This document shows, piece after piece, positions 9,319-16,096 of a stretch of 16,135 bases of DNA (positions are counted from its first letter, which is position 1; each line of letters opens with the position of its first letter). The stretch is from assembly GCA_905221035.1 (NCBI GenBank), contig CAJNBP010000023.1, positions 1 through 16,135 of the forward strand. The letters are read 5' to 3'. Position numbers and translations under genes: made by a program. The notes below the pieces were generated by a model. The model ran no database searches and was not told the DNA's origin. It worked only from the letters and a program-made list of their open reading frames with translations. Source of the DNA: a bacterium. GTDB taxonomy: Bacteria; Bacillota; Bacilli; Lactobacillales; Streptococcaceae.

Positions 9319-9462
9319 ACAGTTTCATTTAATATATGAAAGTTTTTCACGACTTGAACTTATATTTATATGTTCATCAAATTACTAACATCAAGCAAGT
9401 CGGGAGATATTTGCTAGTCTATCTCTCCATCAGCATACGGTAGTTCAACTAAATTTTAATGA

Positions 9463-9810
9463 GCATTTCTACACTCCATCACCTCTCCAGTCTACAACTT
9501 CTCTATCCCTGGAACAGTGAAAAACTTGCTTGATTGGCTATCTCGTGCCCTTGACTTGTCTGATACACGTGGCTCTTCTGCCCTTCAAGATAAGTTTATC
9601 ACCGTATCATCTGTAGCCAATGCAGGTCACGATCAACTCTTCACTATCTACAAGGACCTCTTGCCACTTATCCGTACACAAGTCGTTGGTGATTTCACTG
9701 CTGCACCTGTTAATGACTCTGCCTGGGCAAACGGAAAATTGATTCTTGAAGAAACAGTCTTAAACTCACTTGAAAAACAAGCTCAAGACTTGGTCAATGC
9801 TATCAAGTAA
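9463..9810 (+). pseudogene. 3' remnant of an NADPH-dependent FMN reductase gene
   Basis: The frame is open from 9463 to the stop at 9808-9810, immediately after stops at 9457 and 9460. It reads through Y-N-F-S-I-P-G-T-V-K-N-L-L-D-W-L, the conserved central motif (PEYN..IPG..KN..DW) of NADPH-dependent FMN reductases of the flavodoxin fold, and then the usual C-terminal half. Family members are ~180-200 residues; here about 115 codons remain, and the N-terminal strand and FMN phosphate loop (GSxRxxS) are missing. A GTG at 9517 lies inside the conserved motif and has no ribosome binding site, so the 97-codon ORF from there is not a real gene. The remnant runs divergently from the adhesin gene and keeps its terminator, suggesting 5' loss when the adhesin locus was formed. 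An active shortened protein is unlikely but not excluded. Confidence 0.8.
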
Positions 9811-9820
9811 CTAACATAAT

Positions 9821-9876
9821 AAAAGCGAACAAGACTACTTTTCTGCCACTCAGAAGACTAGCTTGTTCGCTTTTTT
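9821..9876. terminator. Shared hairpin terminator between reductase remnant and yaaA
   Basis: The 13-base inverted repeat AAAAGCGAACAAG (9821-9833) pairs with 9862-9874, with T-runs on both outer sides (six T's to the right; TTTTATTATG on the minus strand). A small inner stem TTCTG/CAGAA (9841-9845 and 9851-9855) caps it. It lies between two convergent genes and should work in both directions. Confidence 0.85.
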
Positions 9877-9932
9877 CTCATTTATAAACTAAAATAACTG
9901 ATGATACATATTGTCAAATACAAAATATCTTT

Positions 9933-10661
9933 TCATACTTCCTTTACAAAAACCAATTCCTGTGGTTGGGACAGGTCTTCTCTGTAGACAAATCCTGCAA
10001 AGCTTAAGCGACGAGCCTCCTCCACTGTTTGTACTTGGTTTTCTATCAGAGCTGTTAGAAAGGCACCACGCGCTTTTTTGGAAATGGTTGAATGAATCTT
10101 CAGATGACCACCCCTATCCTCCATGAATTTGAAAGTCACCATCTTTTCTCTGATTTCCTTAGAAAATACAGTCTCAAACTCGGATGACAAGAGGGAGAAA
10201 ATTAGATTTTCACCTTTCATGTCCTCATCGTAGGCTGACTTCCAATGGCTCTTCAAAGTCTTACCAGCAACTTTTAACTTCATCAAAAAGTCCAAACGGT
10301 GAGGGGCCATAGGCGACAAGGCTGGCACAACACCGTACAAAGCCGAGGTAATGAAGACATGATTTTCAAGATAGACTTGTTCTGCCTCGGTCAATTTATC
10401 TCGCTTGATATGGCGATACATAAGCCCATCAAAAAGTTTCAGAGCTGGGTAGTGTTGAGCAGTTTGGCTTGTTAAAGCTTGGATATTTTGAAATTCTTCC
10501 GCTGCCTTCTCAGCTGATACCTTGTAAAAACTCTCCAATTGACTAGCAGAATAGAGGGCCAAGGCATCAAGTACCACCTGACTTTCTGGTTTTAAAGGAG
10601 CGGCTTCGATACTTGGCAAGTCTGTGTTCATTTCTTTTGCTGTTGGGATTAAAATTTTCAT
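9933..10661 (-). CDS. yaaA: Peroxide stress protein YaaA (UPF0246/DUF328 family)
   Basis: The 242-residue product begins MKILIPTAKEM and contains F-D-G-L-M-Y, Y-G-V-V-P-A-L-S-P, H-R-L-D-F and a C-terminal segment with G-G-H-L-K-I-H-S-T-I-S-K-K-A-R-G, all characteristic of YaaA. The length matches the family (~240-260). In E. coli YaaA lowers free intracellular iron during H2O2 stress and so protects DNA and proteins; it is cytoplasmic and an E. coli structure suggests DNA binding. In H2O2-producing streptococci the same role is plausible but inferred. No Shine-Dalgarno sequence precedes the ATG, and an extended -10 ends seven bases upstream of it, so the mRNA is probably leaderless. It is convergent with the reductase remnant and separated from the small gene at 10740 by a terminator. 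Confidence 0.93.
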   Translation of the reverse strand: MKILIPTAKEMNTDLPSIEAAPLKPESQVVLDALALYSASQLESFYKVSAEKAAEEFQNIQALTSQTAQHYPALKLFDGLMYRHIKRDKLTEAEQVYLENHVFITSALYGVVPALSPMAPHRLDFLMKLKVAGKTLKSHWKSAYDEDMKGENLIFSLLSSEFETVFSKEIREKMVTFKFMEDRGGHLKIHSTISKKARGAFLTALIENQVQTVEEARRLSFAGFVYREDLSQPQELVFVKEV

Positions 10662-10667
10662 ATTGAT

Positions 10668-10696
10668 AGTGTAGCATATTTTTTAGCTACTACCAA
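10668..10696 (-). promoter_or_regulatory. Promoter of yaaA, giving a leaderless transcript
   Basis: Minus-strand -35 TTGGTA (10691-10696), a 17-base spacer, and extended -10 TGCTACACT with the hexamer at 10668-10673. The expected start site, about seven bases on, coincides with the A of the yaaA ATG at 10661. The -35 overlaps no part of the terminator at 10709-10735. Confidence 0.65.
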
Positions 10697-10708
10697 GAAA
10701 TTCATCTG

Positions 10709-10735
10709 AAAAACCTCGGTTTGACCGAGGTTTTT
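10709..10735. terminator. Hairpin terminator after the 54-residue protein gene
   Basis: A perfect 11-base inverted repeat (AAAAACCTCGG, 10709-10719, with 10725-10735) with loop TTTGA. It lies just past the stop codon at 10740-10742 on the minus strand and insulates yaaA from upstream transcription. T-runs on both strands mean it could work both ways. Confidence 0.88.
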
Positions 10736-10739
10736 CTGT

Positions 10740-10904
10740 TTATTTCGGCCATCCTAACCAGATAGCCACGAGAACAAGGGCTGTGCCAGCTAAGCTTGTT
10801 AGGATGGATAAGAATTTATCTTTTTTCTCCTTGAACTGAGAAAAACCGAGCTTCAAAGCGAACAATCCAAGTAGCATTGAAGCAACCATCAAATAAAACC
10901 CCAT
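10740..10904 (-). CDS. Small two-helix membrane protein (54 residues), function unknown
   Basis: The ATG at 10904 follows GGAGG with a normal gap, and the frame ends with TAA at 10740-10742 directly before a strong terminator. The product starts MGFYLMVASML and ends IWLGWPK. It has two hydrophobic stretches (about residues 3-22 and 33-51) joined by a charged turn (QFKEKKDK), so it is probably a helical hairpin in the membrane with both ends outside or a small subunit of something larger. Its own extended -10 lies upstream, but read-through from the 531-residue protein gene is also possible because no terminator is seen between them. I do not recognise a family with a known function. The ribosome binding site, promoter, terminator and composition together make it a real gene despite its size. 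Confidence 0.82.
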   Translation of the reverse strand: MGFYLMVASMLLGLFALKLGFSQFKEKKDKFLSILTSLAGTALVLVAIWLGWPK

Positions 10905-10936
10905 TTGTTTGTCCTCCACTAGTCTTAATTTACCTT

Positions 10937-10942
10937 ATTATA
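10937..10942 (-). promoter_or_regulatory. Extended -10 promoter for the 54-residue protein gene
   Basis: TGTTATAAT on the minus strand (hexamer at 10937-10942) is a consensus extended -10. No convincing -35 is seen at the proper distance. The predicted leader is about 25 bases and carries the GGAGG. Confidence 0.55.
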
Positions 10943-10969
10943 ACATATACTTTTTAAAGAAAGCTGTCT

Positions 10970-12565
10970 TTACTGAACTTTAAATGTCTTGAGATAGTTA
11001 TCTTTTCCTACTTGACCTTCGAAAGTTTTCCCATTTTCGAGGTAAGGCAGGTCATCTGATACAGAGGCCTTGACCTTGTAAATCTTGCCATCAACTTTAA
11101 AGAAGTAGACGGTATCACCCTTGATAACAGCTGATTTGAGGTCTGCTACCACACCCTTGATGCTTTCAGTTGTTGCATTGTCAATTTCAAGATCATTTTT
11201 CTTGGCATATTTGCTGAGCAACTCTTCCACTGTCGTGGCTACGATAACATTTTGGTACTCGACTGCGTCTACCAAAGCATACTCTTTGACCAGGCCAGCA
11301 TTGTCCTTCAAGCCCATGATGTAGAGAGGCTTGTCATTGAGGTTGATGAGGATTGGGAAGGTTGCCTTGTAGGATTTCTCCTGAACAGCACCTTCGGCTG
11401 ATTCACGGGCTGATTCTTCGGTCGCAGAAGCCAAGCTGTACTTAGTGATTTCTCCTGTTCGCATATTCTCAAGGATGAAACCAAGATTACTTTCATCTGC
11501 ATTGGCCGATGTCACACCTGTGTAGAGATAGATGTCATTGCCGATAGACAAGTAATTATAACCCTTGGTAGTCTGGGTCACGTTTTTCTTGGAAATCATG
11601 GCATTCCAGAAACCATCCTTGTACTTACCATTGTAGTTGATTTGCTCGATAGTTTCCTCAGCTGGATAAACCCTGTCTACCCATTCAGGAACATCTGCCA
11701 AGCTGTATTCTTTGGTTTCTCCATTTGTGGCATCCAAGATAATGACTGAAACAGGACGAGGAACCGCAAGTCCAAATTGCTTTTGGTAAACTGTAGCCAC
11801 ATAGAAAGGATTGCCCTCATCGTCCACCTCGAAGGATGGCGTTTTGAAGATTTTGGTTGGGTACTTCAAGCGCAGGTGGCGTTTGACATCACGGTTAAAA
11901 TACTCCGAGTCCGAATACTTGATTGGTGTCTTCAAGTCCACCAAATCCGCATTTCCAGTTACCATATCCACCTTGATATACTCGCCGATTCCCTTGGCCT
12001 GATTGTTAAACCATTTGATAGGGTCTGCGTATTCTAGTGGCGTCACTCGATAAGGCTTCCCATCAATCGTTAGTTGAGTATAGGTGTCTGCCGCCACGTA
12101 CTGTGACACCTTATCCGTTAGGGAACCCAAGTAGCGGTCCCCAATTTTTTCAGCAGTACTTCTATCTAGGATAGGAACCTTACTGGTGTCACTCTTAGGA
12201 AATTCAGTAAAGTCTTTTTCCGTAACCGTGACTACATTGGCATAATTTTTAGCCTGAAAAATGCTAGAAGTCACCAAGGAAACCAAGGCTGCTAAGAGAA
12301 GAATTCCTCCAATAGAAGCTAAAAGGATTTTCCCTAACCGATTGATTTTGAAACCCTCTAGATTTAAGGCAGCTTCTGCCTTGCCGTGGCGCACATGAAC
12401 CGTTTTGACAAGGTTTATCCCCTTGCCAAAGCCAAATAAGATTGCCACAACCAAAAAATGTCCACAAAGGAAAAAGAGAAATTCCCAGCTGGTCAGGTTA
12501 AGAGGCGGTAAAAAGATATACCAGGTCGTTGCGATAAAAATAAGTTCGAAGACTATTCGTTTCAT
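10970..12565 (-). CDS. Large membrane-anchored extracytoplasmic protein, function unknown (531 residues)
   Basis: The ATG at 12565 is preceded by TAGGAGG, whose TAG is the stop of the deformylase gene, so the two are translationally coupled. Three hydrophobic segments lie near the N-terminus (about residues 4-24, 27-50 and 79-103), with a basic loop (HVRHGK) between the second and third, and about 425 residues of soluble beta-rich sequence follow, probably outside the cell. In that part a motif recurs three times: TNGETKEYSLAD (~280-291), RTGEITKYSLAS (~369-380) and AGLVKEYALVDA (~423-434), each closing a strand-rich block, suggesting three related modules with a PepSY-like look. No catalytic motif is visible. 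I recognise it as a conserved streptococcal hypothetical protein next to deformylase, but know no function for it. The coupling suggests it is made at a fixed ratio to the deformylase; no shared pathway is evident. Confidence 0.85.
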   Translation of the reverse strand: MKRIVFELIFIATTWYIFLPPLNLTSWEFLFFLCGHFLVVAILFGFGKGINLVKTVHVRHGKAEAALNLEGFKINRLGKILLASIGGILLLAALVSLVTSSIFQAKNYANVVTVTEKDFTEFPKSDTSKVPILDRSTAEKIGDRYLGSLTDKVSQYVAADTYTQLTIDGKPYRVTPLEYADPIKWFNNQAKGIGEYIKVDMVTGNADLVDLKTPIKYSDSEYFNRDVKRHLRLKYPTKIFKTPSFEVDDEGNPFYVATVYQKQFGLAVPRPVSVIILDATNGETKEYSLADVPEWVDRVYPAEETIEQINYNGKYKDGFWNAMISKKNVTQTTKGYNYLSIGNDIYLYTGVTSANADESNLGFILENMRTGEITKYSLASATEESARESAEGAVQEKSYKATFPILINLNDKPLYIMGLKDNAGLVKEYALVDAVEYQNVIVATTVEELLSKYAKKNDLEIDNATTESIKGVVADLKSAVIKGDTVYFFKVDGKIYKVKASVSDDLPYLENGKTFEGQVGKDNYLKTFKVQ

Positions 12566-12576
12566 TTGCTTTCCTC

Positions 12577-12987
12577 CTAAATGATTCGTCCTTCCAAGTG
12601 ATCCAGTTCATGCTGGCAAATCTGAGCTGGGAAGCCTGTCAAGGTAATGGTTTGTTCCTGCCACTTGCTGTCACGATAGGAAACTCTTATGGTTTCATAA
12701 CGCTTAGTAGGTCTCACACCTGTCAAGGATAAACAGCCTTCTTCTGTCTCATAAGGTCCTTCAAAGGACAGGAGAACTGGATTGAACATGACCACAGGAA
12801 CCAAGCCAAGATTAAAGATAATCACGCGCTTCTGCACCCCAATCATATTGGCAGCTAGACCGACACAAGTCTCACTATTTGCTAAGAGTGTATCCTGCAA
12901 ATCTCTGGCAAGATACAGATCATCCTGACTTGCCGTCTGAGACACCTGAGATAAAAACAAAATATCCTTCACAATTTTCTTTTCCAC
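12577..12987 (-). CDS. def: Peptide deformylase, short variant with altered motif I
   Basis: Peptide deformylase removes the N-formyl group from new proteins in the cytoplasm using a bound metal. The metal ligands are present: Cys85 in E-G-C-L-S (motif II) and H126-E127-L-D-H130 (motif III). In motif I (G-x-G-L-A-A-x-Q) the sequence is G43-L-A-A-N-M48, so the catalytic Gln is replaced by Met. The protein is only 136 residues and stops six residues after the last His; classical bacterial deformylases are ~165-190. The start is a GTG at 12987 with AGAGGAG about nine bases upstream; no ATG is available. This matches a second, short deformylase known in streptococci besides the standard one, so activity may be lower or the substrate different (inference). 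Its TAG stop overlaps the ribosome binding site of the next gene. Confidence 0.9.
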   Translation of the reverse strand: MEKKIVKDILFLSQVSQTASQDDLYLARDLQDTLLANSETCVGLAANMIGVQKRVIIFNLGLVPVVMFNPVLLSFEGPYETEEGCLSLTGVRPTKRYETIRVSYRDSKWQEQTITLTGFPAQICQHELDHLEGRII

Positions 12988-13016
12988 TTCCTCACACTCC
13001 TCTTTATGTTTACTAT

Positions 13017-13052
13017 ATTATAGCAATTATAGCACAAAAGCCGATAACTGCA
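13017..13052 (-). promoter_or_regulatory. Promoter of the deformylase operon
   Basis: Two consensus -10 hexamers (TATAAT) lie nine bases apart on the minus strand, at 13026-13031 and 13017-13022. The first has an extended TGC before it. A poor -35 (TTGCAG) sits 16 bases further up. Either start gives a short leader to the GTG at 12987. Confidence 0.6.
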
Positions 13053-13074
13053 AGCCCTTTCCCTCAACTGTAGC

Positions 13075-13100
13075 AAAAAGCCATCCGAAGATGACTTTTT
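13075..13100 (-). terminator. Terminator of mgtA with a TTCG tetraloop
   Basis: On the minus strand AAAAAGTCATC (13090-13100) pairs with 13075-13085 around the stable tetraloop TTCG, with one G-T pair, and ends in a T-run. It begins five bases after the mgtA stop codon and separates mgtA from the deformylase promoter. Confidence 0.85.
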
Positions 13101-13104
13101 CTTT

Positions 13105-15801
13105 TTAAATCGCATTCTTGTTAAAACCAAGTTTTCGTTGGATAAACTTAACGATTTCGACAATGATAATCATTGAGAAGCTTCCGCCCATAACGATTCC
13201 CCATTGTGACAAGTCTAGTTTGGTTACGTGGAAGATTCCTTCAAGCGGTTCTACGACGATTGTTGCCATGAGAAGGATGAAGGATACCAAGATAGACCAG
13301 TTAAAGGTCTTAGACTTGAATGGGCCAACTGTCAAGATGGATTGGTAAACAGACTTGACATTGTAGGCATGGAAGAGCTGAATCAAACCAAGGGTTGCAA
13401 AGGCCATAGTAAGGGCATCCGCATGAATGGCATGATTGTCACCCACATGAACTGGATAAAGAAGGGCAAGACCATAAACACTCATAACAATAGCTGCTTG
13501 AAGTACACCTTGATAGATGATAGAACTCATGACACCACCTGAGAAGAAGCTCGCCTTGCGTCCACGTGGTTTGTGGGTCATGACACCAGGTTCAGCTGGC
13601 TCAACACCTAGAGCGATAGCTGGGAAGGTATCCGTTACCAAGTTGATCCACAAAAGATGAACTGGTTGCAAGACATCCCAACCAAACAAGGTTGATAGGA
13701 AGATGGTTAATACTTCTGCTGTATTGGCAGAAAGTAGGTACTGAATGGTCTTTTGAATGTTTGAGAAGACCTTACGTCCTTCTTCAACTGCGACGATGAT
13801 AGTCGCAAAGTTATCATCCGCAAGAATCATGTCAGAAGCTCCCTTAGAAACCTCAGTACCAGTGATTCCCATACCGATACCGATATCTGCTGTTTTCAGA
13901 GCTGGTGCGTCGTTGACACCGTCCCCTGTCATGGCAACGACCTTACCTTGTTTTTGCCAAGCTTTCACGATACGAACCTTGTGTTCTGGAGACACACGGG
14001 CATAAACAGAGTATTGACCTACCACTTTTTCAAATTCTTCATCTGACAGTCCATTGAGTTCAGCACCAGTTAAAACGTGGCCTTCTGTATCGTTTGCGTC
14101 AATGATTCCCAAACGTTTAGCGATGGCTTCTGCTGTATCTTGGTGGTCACCTGTAATCATAATTGGACGGATGCCAGCTTCCTTGGCTACACGAACAGCT
14201 TCAGCAGCTTCAGGACGTTCAGGGTCAATCATCCCGATCAAACCAGTGAAGATTAAATCATTTTCAAGCTCTTCAGAAGTGAGATTTTCTGGAATGCTAT
14301 CGATAATCTTATAAGCACCTGCAAGGACACGCAAGGCTTGGTGGGCCATTTCAGAGTTGTTTTTGTGAATGAGGTTTGTAACCTTATCATCAATCGAAGC
14401 AATATCCCCAGCCTTATCACGAAGAACACAACGTTTCAAGAGTTGGTCTGGCGCACCCTTGACTGCTACAAGGAAACGACCATCTGACAATGGGTGAACT
14501 GTTGACATAAGCTTACGATCAGAGTCAAATGGCAACTCAGCCACACGAGGATATTTCTCTAAGAAACCTTTGACATCGTAACCTTTGTCCAAGGCATATT
14601 GGATAAAGGCTGTTTCAGTTGGGTCACCAATAAGGTTACCTTCCACATCGATTTTAGTATCGTTTGCCAAAACAACGGAACGAAGAAGGGGCATTTCAAG
14701 ACCTAGTTCAATATCATCAGCTGAGTCATGTAGAACCGCATCATAGAAGACTTTTTCGACTGTCATCTTGTTCATGGTAAGCGTACCAGTCTTATCAGAA
14801 GCGATGATTTCTGTTGAACCAAGTGTTTCGACTGCTGGCAACTTACGAACGATAGAGTTTCGTTTAGCCAAAACTTGAGTACCAAGGGCAAGAACGATAG
14901 TTACGATAGCTGGGAGCCCTTCTGGAATGGCTGCAACGGCAAGCGCAACAGAGGTCATCAACTCACCAAGTGGATTTTTCCCTTGAATGAAGACACCCAC
15001 TACAAAAGTAACAAGGGCAATAACCAAGATAGCATAGGTCAAGACCTTAGAAAGGTTGTTCAAGTTTTGTTTGAGGGGTGTATCAGTCTCATCTGCATCT
15101 TGAAGCATACCTGCGATATGACCCACTTCAGTGTACATACCTGTATTGACAACAACACCAAGACCACGACCATAAGTCACATTTGAGTTTTGGAATGCCA
15201 TATTGACACGGTCACCAATTCCAGCATCTGCAGCAAGCTCGACTGTCAAGTCTTTTTCGACTGGCACAGACTCGCCTGTCAAGGCAGCTTCTTCAATTTT
15301 AAGAGAATTGGCTTCTAGCAAACGTAGATCTGCTGGTACCACATCACCTGCTTCAAGAGAAACGATATCTCCAGGGACCAATTCTTTAGAGTCAATCTCC
15401 GCCATATGCCCATCACGAAGGACACGTGCAGCTGGACTTGACATAGATTTGAGGGCTTCGATAGCTTCTTCTGCTTTTCCTTCTTGGTAAACACCGAAGG
15501 CAGCATTGATGATAACCACGGCTAGGATAATGATGGCATCTGCAATATCTTCTCCACCAGAAGTCACGACTGACAAGATAGCTGCCGCAACTAGGATGAT
15601 AATCATCAAATCCTTAAACTGTTCGATGAATTTGACCAGGATTGATCGTTTCTCACCCTCTTCGAGTTCATTGTGGCCAAATTCGGCAAGGCGTTTTTCT
15701 GCCTCGCTTGATGACAAACCTTGCTCGGTCGCATCCACAGCCTTCAAGACCTCTTCAGGACTTTGAGTGTAAAACGCTTGGCGTTTTTGTTCTTTTGACA
15801 T
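13105..15801 (-). CDS. mgtA: P2A-type Ca2+/Mn2+-exporting P-type ATPase
   Basis: This pump couples ATP hydrolysis to export of divalent cations across the plasma membrane. The pneumococcal orthologue was first described as the calcium exporter CaxP and later as MgtA, controlled by a Mn2+ riboswitch. I place the start at the ATG at 15801 (898 residues; AAGGAGG six bases upstream); the upstream ATG at 15819 lies across that ribosome binding site. Numbered from 15801, motifs are TGES 175-178 (dephosphorylation), I-P-E-G-L-P in helix M4 (~292-297), phospho-acceptor Asp336 in DKTGTLT, K-G-A-P 448-451 (nucleotide binding) and GDGVND 626-631 (Mg2+). Helix M5 has N693-x-x-E696 and M6 has N720-L-V-T-D724, the SERCA-type cation ligands, while M8 has I-Q808-L where SERCA has Glu. 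Ten helices are expected. It is the only gene between riboswitch and terminator. Confidence 0.95.
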   Translation of the reverse strand: MSKEQKRQAFYTQSPEEVLKAVDATEQGLSSSEAEKRLAEFGHNELEEGEKRSILVKFIEQFKDLMIIILVAAAILSVVTSGGEDIADAIIILAVVIINAAFGVYQEGKAEEAIEALKSMSSPAARVLRDGHMAEIDSKELVPGDIVSLEAGDVVPADLRLLEANSLKIEEAALTGESVPVEKDLTVELAADAGIGDRVNMAFQNSNVTYGRGLGVVVNTGMYTEVGHIAGMLQDADETDTPLKQNLNNLSKVLTYAILVIALVTFVVGVFIQGKNPLGELMTSVALAVAAIPEGLPAIVTIVLALGTQVLAKRNSIVRKLPAVETLGSTEIIASDKTGTLTMNKMTVEKVFYDAVLHDSADDIELGLEMPLLRSVVLANDTKIDVEGNLIGDPTETAFIQYALDKGYDVKGFLEKYPRVAELPFDSDRKLMSTVHPLSDGRFLVAVKGAPDQLLKRCVLRDKAGDIASIDDKVTNLIHKNNSEMAHQALRVLAGAYKIIDSIPENLTSEELENDLIFTGLIGMIDPERPEAAEAVRVAKEAGIRPIMITGDHQDTAEAIAKRLGIIDANDTEGHVLTGAELNGLSDEEFEKVVGQYSVYARVSPEHKVRIVKAWQKQGKVVAMTGDGVNDAPALKTADIGIGMGITGTEVSKGASDMILADDNFATIIVAVEEGRKVFSNIQKTIQYLLSANTAEVLTIFLSTLFGWDVLQPVHLLWINLVTDTFPAIALGVEPAEPGVMTHKPRGRKASFFSGGVMSSIIYQGVLQAAIVMSVYGLALLYPVHVGDNHAIHADALTMAFATLGLIQLFHAYNVKSVYQSILTVGPFKSKTFNWSILVSFILLMATIVVEPLEGIFHVTKLDLSQWGIVMGGSFSMIIIVEIVKFIQRKLGFNKNAI

Positions 15802-15807
15802 GTGTCT

Positions 15808-15814
15808 CCTCCTT
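15808..15814 (-). promoter_or_regulatory. Ribosome binding site that fixes the mgtA start
   Basis: AAGGAGG on the minus strand lies six bases before the ATG at 15801. The in-frame ATG at 15819 lies upstream of and overlaps the coding use of this site, encoding MSRRRH from the Shine-Dalgarno bases, and has no good site of its own. Confidence 0.85.
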
Positions 15815-15863
15815 GACATTGTGTGCTAAACAGACTCTCTTTTCCTCATCGTATCTTTTCACG

Positions 15864-15900
15864 ACAAACAAAAAGAGACCTGTTAATCATAACAAGTCTC
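15864..15900 (-). terminator. Intrinsic terminator of the riboswitch expression platform
   Basis: GAGACTTGTT (15891-15900) pairs with AACAGGTCTC (15875-15884) with one G-T pair and loop ATGATT, followed by TTTTTGTTTG. It lies between the aptamer and the mgtA start, in the correct place for a transcriptional ON switch in which metal-bound aptamer prevents its formation. Confidence 0.88.
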
Positions 15901-15904
15901 GCTG

Positions 15905-15994
15905 TTTAAGATAGGGCCGGAAAACATACTTTTCAGTATAAAATTCGGAATGACGACACTATCACAGGTTTCTGCCAGCTACTCCCTTGAGTAG
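15905..15994 (-). promoter_or_regulatory. yybP-ykoY family Mn2+ riboswitch upstream of mgtA
   Basis: The minus-strand leader has the conserved 5' element AAGGGAGTAGC, then CTGGCAG, the hallmark GTGTCGTC block followed by ATTCCG, and the 3' partner CCGGCCCT. Between the last two is a variable stem ATACT/AGTAT with a GAAA tetraloop (15926-15939). These are signature elements of the yybP-ykoY aptamer, which senses Mn2+ and in Streptococcus activates a P-type Ca2+/Mn2+ exporter. An alternative short hairpin CTACTC/GAGTAG (15989-15994 with 15979-15984) could compete with the 5' half. With the terminator after it, high Mn2+ should allow mgtA transcription. Confidence 0.9.
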
Positions 15995-15998
15995 TACT

Positions 15999-16026
15999 AT
16001 TATACCAAATTTTGAAAAATTTTCAA
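15999..16026 (-). promoter_or_regulatory. Promoter of the mgtA riboswitch transcript
   Basis: Minus-strand -35 TTGAAA (16021-16026), a 16-base spacer, and extended -10 TGGTATAAT (hexamer 15999-16004). The predicted start is near 15992, directly at the aptamer, giving a leader of about 190 bases. Confidence 0.8.
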
Positions 16027-16042
16027 AGAGTAAATTTTTTAA

Positions 16043-16078
16043 AAAATCTCCTAGCAGACTTTCCTGCTAGGAGATTTT
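16043..16078. terminator. Strong hairpin terminator upstream of the mgtA promoter
   Basis: A perfect 15-base inverted repeat (16043-16057 with 16064-16078; core CTCCTAGCAG) with a six-base loop, flanked by A/T runs. On the minus strand it ends transcription entering from the right edge and so isolates the riboswitch promoter. Confidence 0.85.
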
Positions 16079-16096
16079 CTTATGAGAGGTACTTGC

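Noticed and set aside
9319..9462. Searched for IS ends, target-site duplications, BOX or RUP elements at the adhesin/reductase junction
   Set aside because: No convincing inverted or direct repeat and no BOX or RUP consensus was recognised by eye; the stretch is AT-rich with no gene.
9517..9810. A 97-codon GTG-started ORF as an intact small gene
   Set aside because: The GTG is the Val of the conserved IPGTVKN motif, homology continues upstream of it, and there is no ribosome binding site.
10943..10969. Possible terminator after the 531-residue protein gene
   Set aside because: Only a 4-base stem (AAAG/CTTT) is seen and no real T-run follows; read-through into the 54-residue protein gene is more likely.
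15802..15819. Upstream in-frame ATG of mgtA adding MSRRRH
   Set aside because: These codons are the Shine-Dalgarno sequence itself (AGGAGG) for the ATG at 15801, and the upstream ATG has no site of its own.
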